A DNA stretch of 59,655 bases from contig NZ_AFGF01000054.1 of assembly GCF_000219125.1 (NCBI RefSeq), positions 1 to 59,655 on the forward strand. The letters are read 5' to 3'. Below, piece after piece: positions 52,450 to 59,655 of the stretch (position 1 is its first letter; each line of letters starts with the position of its first letter). Both the position numbers and the translations under genes were made by a program. The stretch comes from Acetonema longum DSM 6540 (GTDB taxonomy: Bacteria; Bacillota; Negativicutes; Sporomusales; Acetonemataceae). Under the pieces are notes generated by a model that saw nothing but the letters and a program-made list of their open reading frames with translations, ran no database searches and was not told the DNA's origin.

Positions 52450-52528
52450 ACTTTGCCCCCCCTTAACCGCGCTAGTTTTTACTGTTAATCAATAAATATT
52501 TGTCATTAATAGTACTATATTACCAAAT

Positions 52529-52572
52529 GAGGACAGTATTAACAAGAATTTTTTCTTATCAACACTGTCCTC
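52529..52572. repeat. 44-bp inverted repeat between two minus-strand genes
   Basis: GAGGACAGT (52529-52537) and ACTGTCCTC (52564-52572) are perfect arms, and the pairing continues inward through AAGAA/TTCTT with few mismatches. No T-run follows on the minus strand, so it is not a standard terminator; it could be an mRNA stabiliser, an operator or a weak terminator. Confidence 0.5.
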
Positions 52573-52593
52573 AAGATCATAGTATTATGCAGT

Positions 52594-53679
52594 TTAAGAT
52601 TTAGTACGACCGGAATCGGGAGCAGGACTATTGGGCATGATGACGATTTTAACCGGCAGATTGGAAGCGCCGGGAGGACTGAAGGTAAACCAGAGGGAAT
52701 CCTGTCCGGCGTAAGTACCCAGGGGAGTGAGGGTCGTTACGGTGCCTTGGCCGATATACAGTCTGTCGTTGGGTGTAGCCAGCGGCGGCTGCCGGAGATA
52801 CTGGTGCCTGACTCCCATGGCGCCGGCATAAACGCCGCCGCGGGGATTCAGATAATAAGAGACATTTCCCTCTGCTCCCGGCAGAAATAAGCGGTAGATA
52901 ATCCCAAAATTTCCGTAATTCAATGCTTCGAACCCGTCAGTAGCATCGATCCCTCTGGCGTATTGATCCAATTGGTGATCCGCCAGGGTAATGGCCACCA
53001 TGCCGTGTTTCGCCGGATCATATACTTTGTACGGCAGTACCATCCGATCCATCCTGGGAAAAGTTCCCCGCAGCTTGTACTGGTCTTTGGGCAGGATCGG
53101 CGCAATACGGGCAAATTGCCGCAAGCTGATCCCGGTAGGACCCATCACCACTTTGACCCTTACCGGCTGATCGGCGATAAAATCGTAAATGCCGTTGACC
53201 AGTTCGTCCGGTTTGATGATTCTGTAAGCCAGTTCCTTGGACAAATGAACGCTGTCCCGCTCAGGAATCAGTACCTCATACTGCTCGCTGCCGGCGAAAT
53301 ACTGCATTTGAGCATCCTTGCCCACTGCCAGGTAATTCTTGCTGGGACCACCTAATCCGTATTGGTGAACATTCACCCGCACCGGTTTATTCCCCGGATT
53401 TTCCAGGACTACAGTCAAACGTTTATTGCCCGTGCTGGAATTTACATGATGGAAAAAGACCCGGATATTGCCGCTGACTGTATCCTGATACAGAATACCA
53501 TCGGCAGTCACTTCCTCGGGACTGTCGGAAAACAAGAGAGTGCCGCCGTAGCTGGAAATAGTAACCGGCCATTCCTTTATGTCATAGAGAGACTGCGACT
53601 CCGGGGCGCTTGCCTTCGTCAAACCGCTTTGCATCAGCAGACATACAGTAAGTACTACATAAATTGGCAGCCACTTCAC
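52594..53679 (-). CDS. Exported protein of unknown function
   Basis: A 361-aa protein with an N-terminal signal peptide (WLPIYVVLTVCLLMQSGLTKASA) and no transmembrane segment after it. The rest is beta-rich with SYGGTLLFSDSPEEV, VRVFFHHVNSS-like and NYGNFGIIYRLFLPGAEGNVSYYLNPRGG. I recognise no domain. Location is the periplasm or cell surface. I chose the GTG at 53679 because AGGAGG lies 8 nt upstream; the GTG three codons earlier overlaps it. It lies between whiA and cheX, with a palindromic repeat upstream and an inverted repeat downstream. Confidence 0.7.
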   Translation of the reverse strand: MKWLPIYVVLTVCLLMQSGLTKASAPESQSLYDIKEWPVTISSYGGTLLFSDSPEEVTADGILYQDTVSGNIRVFFHHVNSSTGNKRLTVVLENPGNKPVRVNVHQYGLGGPSKNYLAVGKDAQMQYFAGSEQYEVLIPERDSVHLSKELAYRIIKPDELVNGIYDFIADQPVRVKVVMGPTGISLRQFARIAPILPKDQYKLRGTFPRMDRMVLPYKVYDPAKHGMVAITLADHQLDQYARGIDATDGFEALNYGNFGIIYRLFLPGAEGNVSYYLNPRGGVYAGAMGVRHQYLRQPPLATPNDRLYIGQGTVTTLTPLGTYAGQDSLWFTFSPPGASNLPVKIVIMPNSPAPDSGRTKS

Positions 53680-53700
53680 TTTTTTCACCTCCTATATCAG

Positions 53701-53797
53701 AGAGACGCTCTGCGTCTCCGTATTGTGAAGAATTCAGATGACTTTTCACTGATGAAAGAGCATCCATTACTACCGTTCTCTGAAAAGTCATGAATTC
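53701..53797. repeat. Palindromic intergenic element after whiA
   Basis: GAGACGC-TCT-GCGTCTC (53702-53718) is followed by an imperfect inverted repeat, GAATTCAGATGACTTTTCA (53730-53748) against TGAAAAGTCATGAATTC (53781-53797), then CCGAT. The layout matches the element at 1023-1120. Confidence 0.55.
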
Positions 53798-53831
53798 CGA
53801 TACAACCACAAGTATAGCAATATCGTATTGT

Positions 53832-54800
53832 CTATGTAAACGTTGATTTTTTTCCAGGAGAAAAACTTCTTCCTTGTAATTTCTCAGAAATTTTTTCTAG
53901 TTTTCGCAACCGGTGATTGATGCCGGATTTACTGACCTGATCGCCATGAGCCCGTTCCAGCTCCTGCAGACTGGCCTCGGGATGCTGCAATCTGAGCTCG
54001 GCGGTTTCCCGCAATCCCTCGGAGAGGGATTGAAGTCCGACGGTGGCTTCAATGTAACGAATGGCTTCCAGTTGGCGTACAGCGGCATTGACGGTTTTCT
54101 GCAGATTGGCTGTCTCACAGTTTACCAGACGATTAACCTGGTTGCGCATCTCCTTCATTACCCGCACATTTTCATAGATCATCAGGGCATCATGGGCCCC
54201 GATGATCTGCAGAACCGCGCCAATGGCATCGCCGTCTTTCAGGTAGACAATGTAATCATTTTTCCGGTCGGTAAGGCCGGCGCTCAGCTGAAACGTCCTG
54301 AGGAGCCGCAGCAGAGTTTTGGCGAAATCCAGATTGCCGGTGACCAGTTCCAGATGATAGTCGCCTTCCGGCCTGTTCACCGAGCCGCCGCCCAAAAAGG
54401 CCCCCCTCAGATAGGCCCGCCGGCAGCAAATCTTGCGCATAATCCCGCTGTCTTTGCCCGCATTCAGGGTCTGGCCATCAATGATCCCTAAAGTAGATAA
54501 GAGCTGGGTTACCAGGGCTGACGGAGTGACTCTTACCATATAAGAATTGTTTTTTTTGAGGCGCAAGGCCCGGCTAACCATAATTTCGGTCTTAACATCG
54601 AAGCCTTGTTTTAAGAGTTTGAGAACCTTCCGGGCCACCGCCGCATTTTCCGTAGTAAAGCTGATGCCCAGATTAGAATTGCCGCCAATGAGCATGGCAC
54701 CGCCCATACGCATCAATGCTGCCAGCTCAGCAATATGGCAGCAGCGCTTTTCACCCGTTACCCGCGCCAATTCGTTGCGAACGTCGGAAGAGAAGGACAA
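53832..54800 (-). CDS. whiA: Sporulation/cell-division regulator WhiA
   Basis: A 322-aa WhiA. The N-terminal homing-endonuclease-like domain (SFSSDVRNELARVTGEKRCCHIAELAALMRMGG, with RAYLRGAFLGGGSVNRPEGDYHLELV) and the C-terminal helix-turn-helix (LRETAELRLQHPEASLQELERAHGDQVSKSGINHRLRKLEKI) are complete. In Firmicutes it usually follows rapZ and yvcK, as here, but a roughly 270-bp gap with a repeat separates it from yvcK. The start is TTG. Confidence 0.96.
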   Translation of the reverse strand: MSFSSDVRNELARVTGEKRCCHIAELAALMRMGGAMLIGGNSNLGISFTTENAAVARKVLKLLKQGFDVKTEIMVSRALRLKKNNSYMVRVTPSALVTQLLSTLGIIDGQTLNAGKDSGIMRKICCRRAYLRGAFLGGGSVNRPEGDYHLELVTGNLDFAKTLLRLLRTFQLSAGLTDRKNDYIVYLKDGDAIGAVLQIIGAHDALMIYENVRVMKEMRNQVNRLVNCETANLQKTVNAAVRQLEAIRYIEATVGLQSLSEGLRETAELRLQHPEASLQELERAHGDQVSKSGINHRLRKLEKISEKLQGRSFSPGKKSTFT

Positions 54801-54824
54801 CCAACTTCACCCCCTGGGGACCAT

Positions 54825-55073
54825 GAAAAAGGCCCATCTGCATCGTTACTCCCGTGGGCGTTGACGTACACCTCGACGTACAGTCTCACGCCCGTCCTCG
54901 TCGTGTTGTATCAAAATTTGTGACCTTTCGGGAGAATAGGCAGTAACGGATGATTTCTCATAAGCCGAAAAGTCACCTAAATTCTTCAGTACGGCAACGC
55001 AAGCGTTGCTCTTACCTAGCATCCGGATCTTTTGGAACGGTCTCTGATTCCAGGCCACAGATGATTTTCAACA
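54825..55073 (+). repeat. Dispersed intergenic repeat, copy B, between yvcK and whiA
   Basis: GAAAAAGGCCCATCTG, the core ending CGTACAGTCTCACGCCCGTC then CTCGTCGTG, GACCTTTCGGGAGAATAGG, and a right end CCACAGATGATTTTCAACA. The right end overlaps the stop codon of yvcK. The left and centre match copy A, and the later part matches copy D. Confidence 0.7.
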
Positions 55074-56444
55074 GACATCCTCATTGTCATTGGAATCATT
55101 CTCCGACGAAACCGGTAGATTATATAGGTAATAATCCAGGAAAGGTACCTGGCTCTTATATCTTATTTTTTCAACCATATCCATAATAATGCGGGACAAC
55201 TGGGCTGAATTGTGACGCACCAGGCTGGTCTCGCTGATGATGTTGGCCATAACCGGCTCTACGCCTAGCGCCTTCACATTCTGGACATCGGCCTCGACCG
55301 GGGCGGCTCCTTCTCTGGCGTATGCTTCTTTAAGATGGGACGCTACAGTCTGGACATTGATGATGGCGTAATCAATCACACCCGGTCCTAAATGATTGAT
55401 AATCGCCTTGATATGCTGGGATGCGGTATATCGGTCGGTTTCACCCGGCTGAGTCATGACGTTGCAGATATAAATTTTTACCGCCGGCGAATGCCGCAGC
55501 GCATCGGCAATTTCTTTAACCAAAAGATTAGGCAATATGCTGGTGTATAGACTGCCCGGCCCCAAAATGCAGGCATCGGCTTCAGCGATAGCCTCCAGAG
55601 CACTGGCCACCGGTTTTACATCAGCCGGCTCGATGGCAACGTGTTTAATTTTCTTGCCGGACAAAGGAATCCGCGATTCACCGTCAACCTGGCTGCCGTC
55701 AGTCATAGTGGCCACCAACCGTACAGGCTTGGTAGTGGCCGGCAGCACCTGGCCGCAAACCGCCAGCACTTTACTGGATTCTTTGATGGCCAGTTCCACA
55801 TCGTCTAACACCTCATTCATAGCAGCGATGAACAGGTTGCCGAAACTGTGTCCGGCCAGCATGCCGCCGCCGCCAAAGCGGTGCTGAAACAGTTTTTCCA
55901 TCAGCGGCTCGGTTTCTGCCAGAGCCACCAGACAGTTGCGCAGGTCACCGGGAGGAATCATGCCCAGTTCCTGCCGGAGCCGTCCCGAGGAGCCGCCGTC
56001 ATCGGCCACAGTCACAATAGCAGTAAGATTGCTGGTGTATTTTTTTAATCCCCTGAGGAGTACCGATAATCCGGTACCGCCGCCCAGTACGACCACCGAC
56101 GGCCCCTTGTCCCGCTTGCGTTTATCATAGATTTTCTGTACGATGCTGCCGACGCCTTCCGGCAACAGCACGCTGGTAATCGATAGGATCATCTGCTTGG
56201 TGGCCAGCACCATGGCTGCCACTCCGGCAAAAAACACCAACAAACCGGCCAGAGGGGCGCTTCCCGGCATATGAGTCCCGGTTAGCCTGTATACCGTAAG
56301 AAAGATCTGGGTTTCCACCTGGCTGATGAACTGATAATTGAACACCACCGCCAGTCCGAAACTGGTCAGAATGACGCCGAGAGCAAAGAGAAACAGCCAG
56401 CGTTTCAGCTTCATTCCGGGATATAGCCACTGTATCCACTTCAT
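55068..56444 (-). CDS. yvcK: YvcK/CofD-like gluconeogenesis factor
   Basis: A 458-aa protein. Two N-terminal membrane segments (about 15-40 and 60-85) precede the YvcK domain: VVLGGGTGLSVLLRGLKKYTSNLTAIVTVADDGGSSGRLRQELGMIPPGDLRNCLVALAE, the nucleotide-sugar-binding region, and LGPGSLYTSILPNLLVKEIADAL. YvcK supports growth on gluconeogenic substrates and cell-wall synthesis. The membrane-anchored form is longer than B. subtilis YvcK. The ATG at 56444 follows GAGGAG. It is 4 nt after rapZ. Confidence 0.95.
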   Translation of the reverse strand: MKWIQWLYPGMKLKRWLFLFALGVILTSFGLAVVFNYQFISQVETQIFLTVYRLTGTHMPGSAPLAGLLVFFAGVAAMVLATKQMILSITSVLLPEGVGSIVQKIYDKRKRDKGPSVVVLGGGTGLSVLLRGLKKYTSNLTAIVTVADDGGSSGRLRQELGMIPPGDLRNCLVALAETEPLMEKLFQHRFGGGGMLAGHSFGNLFIAAMNEVLDDVELAIKESSKVLAVCGQVLPATTKPVRLVATMTDGSQVDGESRIPLSGKKIKHVAIEPADVKPVASALEAIAEADACILGPGSLYTSILPNLLVKEIADALRHSPAVKIYICNVMTQPGETDRYTASQHIKAIINHLGPGVIDYAIINVQTVASHLKEAYAREGAAPVEADVQNVKALGVEPVMANIISETSLVRHNSAQLSRIIMDMVEKIRYKSQVPFLDYYLYNLPVSSENDSNDNEDVC

Positions 56445-56448
56445 ATTT

Positions 56449-57327
56449 CTACTCCTCAACCAAGTTATGCTTCACATCCCGATGCTCCACATTCACTTTG
56501 TAGCCTTTGTTTTTCAGATGAGCATAGAGCTTTTCGGCAATGAACACCGAGCGATGCATGCCGCCGGTGCAGCCGACAGCAATAACCAGGTGGCTTTTTC
56601 CTTCTTTAACATAGTTCGGCACTAAGAAGTCAATCAAATTTAATAGTTTTTCCGTAAATTGCTGCGTAATAGGCCATTTCCAGATGTATTCCCGCACCGG
56701 CGCTTCCATACCGCTGCGCCGCCTGAGAGACTCCACATAGTGGGGATTCGGCAGAAACCGGACGTCATAGACCATATCCGCATCCAGTGGCAGTCCATGG
56801 CGAAAACCAAAGGAAACGATCGTAATGGTCATGCGCTCATGTTCCGTGCTCTCGGAATACAGTGCGGTAATTTTCTCTTTCAACTGGGGAGTGGACAATT
56901 CCGAAGTATCGATGATATGAGTGGCCCGGCCGCGAATCTTTTCCAGGCGCGCCCGTTCCAGAGTAATACCTTCGCTGACCCGTCCCTCGGCTGCCAGGGG
57001 ATGTCGTCGCCGGGTTTCCTTATAGCGCCGGATCAGGGTTTCGTCCGAAGCCTCCAAAAACAATATTTCATACAGAATGCCCTGGCTTTCCATGTCTTCC
57101 AGCACCTGTACCATCTTGTCGAAAAATTCACCGCCCCGGATATCCACTACCAGTGCTATGCGGCTGACCCGGCCGGCGGACTGGGAACATAAGTCGGCAA
57201 ATTTGGGAATCAGCGCCGGCGGCAGATTATCCACGCAAAAATAGCCTAGGTCTTCCAGCACGCGCATGACCTGGGTTTTTCCGGCGCCCGATAAGCCTGT
57301 AACAATCACCAGTCGAAATTGTTCCAT
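56449..57327 (-). CDS. rapZ: RNase adapter / nucleotide-binding protein RapZ
   Basis: A 292-aa protein with P-loop GLSGAGKT (11-18), the FCVDNLPPALIP segment, and the C-terminal VAVGCTGGMHRSVFIAEKLYAHL motif (with SFGFRHGLPLDADMVYDVRFLPNPH). In E. coli RapZ targets GlmZ for RNase E; in Firmicutes it (YvcJ) affects competence and cell-wall precursor metabolism. The ATG at 57327 with AAAGG upstream is preferred. It is directly before yvcK and 44 nt after the PHP-phosphatase gene. Confidence 0.96.
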   Translation of the reverse strand: MEQFRLVIVTGLSGAGKTQVMRVLEDLGYFCVDNLPPALIPKFADLCSQSAGRVSRIALVVDIRGGEFFDKMVQVLEDMESQGILYEILFLEASDETLIRRYKETRRRHPLAAEGRVSEGITLERARLEKIRGRATHIIDTSELSTPQLKEKITALYSESTEHERMTITIVSFGFRHGLPLDADMVYDVRFLPNPHYVESLRRRSGMEAPVREYIWKWPITQQFTEKLLNLIDFLVPNYVKEGKSHLVIAVGCTGGMHRSVFIAEKLYAHLKNKGYKVNVEHRDVKHNLVEE

Positions 57328-57370
57328 TGCAATCATCCTTTCAGCAGACTCGGAAAGTGGCTTCGATGCT

Positions 57371-58093
57371 TTATATCACTCGATATTTTCTCCGGCGCAA
57401 ATGGGCGGCGATTTGCTCCATGCTGGAATTCAGTATCTGTTCCGGCGGGAAATTATATTTCGCAATCAAGGCTAAGGCAGCCGTAAATTCGCCCACTGTT
57501 TCGCAGTAATGGCTGTCGGAGCCTATGATCAGTTTAGCGCCGTATTGTTTCATGAGGGCGGCGATTTGTTCGCAATTAGGCTGGCTGCCTTTGCGGCTGA
57601 TGGTCAGAGAACTGTTGTTGATCTCCAAAGCTACATCGTATTCCACGGCGGCCTGTACCACTTTCTCATAATCCACCGGGTATTCCGGGTTGCCGGGATG
57701 CACAATGGCATCCACCCATGGATTTTGCATGGCCCGGATCATCATAGCCGTGTTTTCGGCCACCGACCCGTGAGGTGAGCAAACTGTGTGTAAACCCGCC
57801 AGCACGATATTCAGCCGTGCCAGCCGCTGTTCTTCCAAGTCCAGTGTCCCTTCCCTGTCGATGACATTGGCTTCCATGCCTTTTAACACTCTGACGCCGG
57901 AAATATAGTCTGGCACGGCCGCCAAATTGCCGAAATGATAGGGATGGGGGCCACCGGGCATCTTAGGGCCATGGTCGGTGATAGCAATCAGCTTCAGCCC
58001 TTTATCGGCAGCAACGGCGGCAATTTCCCGCACAGTGCTGTAGGCATGTCCGCTGGCTACGGTATGAATATGCAAATCAGCAATACACTGCAT
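57371..58093 (-). CDS. PHP-domain phosphatase (YcdX-like)
   Basis: A 240-aa metal-dependent hydrolase. Motif 1 is DLHIHT (D6, H8, H10), followed by ITDHGPKMP, GMEANVIDREG, GLHTVCSP, AIVHPGNPEYPV, EINNSS and IIGSDSHYCE, the complete metal-ligand series of PHP proteins. It hydrolyses small phosphate esters or polymers; the exact substrate is unknown. The ATG at 58093 has AGGAGGAG about 8-13 nt upstream. It begins the php-rapZ-yvcK run. Confidence 0.93.
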   Translation of the reverse strand: MQCIADLHIHTVASGHAYSTVREIAAVAADKGLKLIAITDHGPKMPGGPHPYHFGNLAAVPDYISGVRVLKGMEANVIDREGTLDLEEQRLARLNIVLAGLHTVCSPHGSVAENTAMMIRAMQNPWVDAIVHPGNPEYPVDYEKVVQAAVEYDVALEINNSSLTISRKGSQPNCEQIAALMKQYGAKLIIGSDSHYCETVGEFTAALALIAKYNFPPEQILNSSMEQIAAHLRRRKYRVI

Positions 58094-58170
58094 AAAAAAC
58101 TCTCCTCCTATCCTATAATTATAGGCCAGGAGGAGAAAAAAAGCAAAGTTGGGATATGAGCAATCGGTAT

Positions 58171-59529
58171 TTAATCGGTCACTGACGCCACTGAGCGTTG
58201 GATGATCGCCAGCATTTCCTTTATTTGATCGGGAGTGCTGGCCAAAGGCGGCATGAAGACAATCACGTCCCCCAGGGGGCGAATGATCAGCCCCGCACGG
58301 CGGGCCTGGCGGCATACCCTGTCTCCCATAGTTAGAGCCCCCTCCCCGCGGTAGGGCGTCTTGGATATTTTATCCTCTACCAGTTCAATACCCATAATCA
58401 AGCCGCACTGGCGCACATCACCCACATGGAGCATTTCCCGGAATGGAGCCAGGGAAGCTCGGGCAGCGGCAATCTTGGCCGGCAGGCTTGCCAGTACTTT
58501 TTCCTCCCTGAATACTCGCAGATTGGCCAGAGCGGCGGCACAGGCCAATGGGTTGCCGGTATAGGAGTGTCCGTGGAAAAAGGTTTTCTGTTCCTGCTGA
58601 CCGCCGAGAAAAGCGTTATAGATCTCAGCAGTGGTCAGGGTGGCGGCCAGGGGCAGATAACCGGCGGTAATGCCTTTGGCCATGGTCATGATATCCGGAT
58701 TCACCCCTTCATGTTCACAGGCGAACATCTTGCCGGTCCGTCCAAAGCCGGTAGCCACTTCATCCACGATCAGCAGCACATCATACTCTTTGGTCCACTG
58801 CCGCAGCCGCCGCAAAAATCCCTCCGGCTGAGTCAGGATGCCGGCGGCCCCCTGTACTAATGGTTCTACCACAACCGCCGCGATCTCGTCATGCCTTTCG
58901 GCCAGAATATCATGCAGGCGCTGGGCACAGGCCATACCGCACTGCTGCGGGTTATCCCCCAGGGTACAGTGATAGCAGGAGGGCGATGGAGCGTGAATTG
59001 TCTGAAATAAGAGCGGCTGAAAAATTCGGTGAAACAGGTCAATACCGCCGACACTGACTGAGCCGATGGTATCCCCGTGATAAGCATTAGTCAGGGTAAC
59101 AAACTGCTTCTTTTGTTTCCGGCCCTTGAGCTGCCAATACTGATAGGCCATTTTCACGGCGATTTCCACGGCGGTGGAGCCGCTGTCAGAATAGAACACC
59201 CTGGCCAGTCCCGCTGGCGCGATGGCGACCAATTGCTCGGCCAGTTCGGCGCTGGGCACATTCGCTAGTCCCAGCATGGTGGAATGGGCGATTTTATCCA
59301 ACTGCCCGATAATTGCCTGGTCAATGGCCTGTTTGCGATGCCCGTGGACATTGAGCCAAAGGGAGGAAACTCCGTCAAAATATTCCCGGCCTTGGGTATC
59401 AATCAGTTTAATTCCCTCGCCGGCGGCAATAACCAGCTGCTCCTCCTTAACCCAGTCCTGCATTTGAGTGAAGGGGTGCCAGATATAGTCTTTATCCTTC
59501 TGTTCTGCGGTACAATCACGATTTTTCAT
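58171..59529 (-). CDS. bioA: Adenosylmethionine-8-amino-7-oxononanoate aminotransferase
   Basis: BioA converts KAPA to DAPA in biotin synthesis using SAM as amino donor. The 452-aa class III aminotransferase has IWHPFTQMQDW, LIDTQGREYFDGVSSLWLNVHGH, FYSDSGSTAVEIAVKMA, NAYHGDTIGSVSVGG, LLIVDEVATGFGRTGKMFACEHEGVNPDIMTMAKGITAGYLPLAAT (PLP lysine) and FFHGHSYTGNPLACAAAL. The start is ATG behind GAGGAGAG. That site can pair with CCTCG upstream (59540-59563), so translation may be modulated. No other biotin gene is in the window. Confidence 0.95.
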   Translation of the reverse strand: MKNRDCTAEQKDKDYIWHPFTQMQDWVKEEQLVIAAGEGIKLIDTQGREYFDGVSSLWLNVHGHRKQAIDQAIIGQLDKIAHSTMLGLANVPSAELAEQLVAIAPAGLARVFYSDSGSTAVEIAVKMAYQYWQLKGRKQKKQFVTLTNAYHGDTIGSVSVGGIDLFHRIFQPLLFQTIHAPSPSCYHCTLGDNPQQCGMACAQRLHDILAERHDEIAAVVVEPLVQGAAGILTQPEGFLRRLRQWTKEYDVLLIVDEVATGFGRTGKMFACEHEGVNPDIMTMAKGITAGYLPLAATLTTAEIYNAFLGGQQEQKTFFHGHSYTGNPLACAAALANLRVFREEKVLASLPAKIAAARASLAPFREMLHVGDVRQCGLIMGIELVEDKISKTPYRGEGALTMGDRVCRQARRAGLIIRPLGDVIVFMPPLASTPDQIKEMLAIIQRSVASVTD

Positions 59530-59625
59530 GAAACATCTCTCCTCGTATAATAAGTTTTGCGAGGGGATTTTTTACGCCCCCGCACGTAATGATAGGCCAA
59601 CCGGCTTGCCCATACCCATGATAAA

Positions 59626-59642
59626 ATTGACCTTGTGTCAAT
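59626..59642. promoter_or_regulatory. Palindrome upstream of bioA
   Basis: ATTGAC and GTCAAT are separated by 5 nt, about 100 nt before the bioA start. It includes TTGACA, a possible -35. It might be an operator, but no matching site elsewhere was found. Confidence 0.35.
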
Positions 59643-59655
59643 CAGGTAAAAGTTC

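Overview
The window looks like a chromosomal segment of a diderm Firmicute of the Negativicutes, most likely Sporomusaceae. TonB-dependent receptors, a small outer-membrane beta-barrel protein and a haem-import system (outer-membrane features) sit beside Firmicute hallmarks: rapZ-yvcK-whiA, the SCIFF peptide with its radical-SAM maturase, a SAM-I riboswitch before metA, and an acetyl-CoA-type MetA. No rRNA, tRNA, CRISPR array or transposase gene was recognised. Most genes lie on the minus strand.

Layout. 1-2100: NifH-like ATPase and DUF1847 protein, each behind a regulated leader. 2131-8373: histidine degradation, read hutU-hutI-permease-hutH. 8809-13531: tryptophanase-like lyase, aromatic amino-acid permease and TyrR-like sigma54 activator; sigma54-type promoters precede the lyase and the permease. 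13735-17513: hutD and a large SARP/BTAD-ATPase-TPR regulator. 17702-24331: pdxK, two tandem cystathionine beta-lyases and a sulfonate-type ABC transporter whose ATPase gene is frameshifted. 24527-26699: exported TPR protein and a frameshifted diaminopimelate dehydrogenase. 26902-29868: an unusual three-gene set of ABC-type ATPase, G3E-like P-loop protein and leaderless binding protein with a DUF1858 domain. 30196-34366: haem receptor and binding protein plus a methyltransferase, with Fur-like boxes. 34574-39737: S-box metA, pdxST, divergent pdxR and an SDR. 40013-47890: outer-membrane protein and an anaerobic haem uptake and degradation locus (receptor, binding protein, ChuW/HutW, flavodoxin, ATPase, permease, Com-like zinc ribbon). 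48359-59529: rpoN, scfB, scfA, cheX, an exported unknown, whiA, yvcK, rapZ, a PHP phosphatase and bioA.

The most interesting signals are in leader RNA. Six copies of one compact element (about 25-30 nt overlapping the 5' arm of an intrinsic terminator) precede the NifH-like gene (twice), the DUF1847 gene, both cystathionine beta-lyase genes and the sulfonate-type transporter. Five of the six have a clear sigma70 promoter just upstream. The inner stem shows compensatory and wobble-compatible changes, so this looks like an antiterminator switch, either a small riboswitch or the target of an antiterminator protein, for what may be a sulfur-salvage regulon. A second, different leader/terminator family occurs three times before haem/iron genes, in two cases directly downstream of a Fur box. 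I do not recognise either as a known class. Also notable are a dispersed intergenic repeat that abuts stop codons and splits yvcK from whiA, and two single-base homopolymer frameshifts that are either sequence errors or real lesions.
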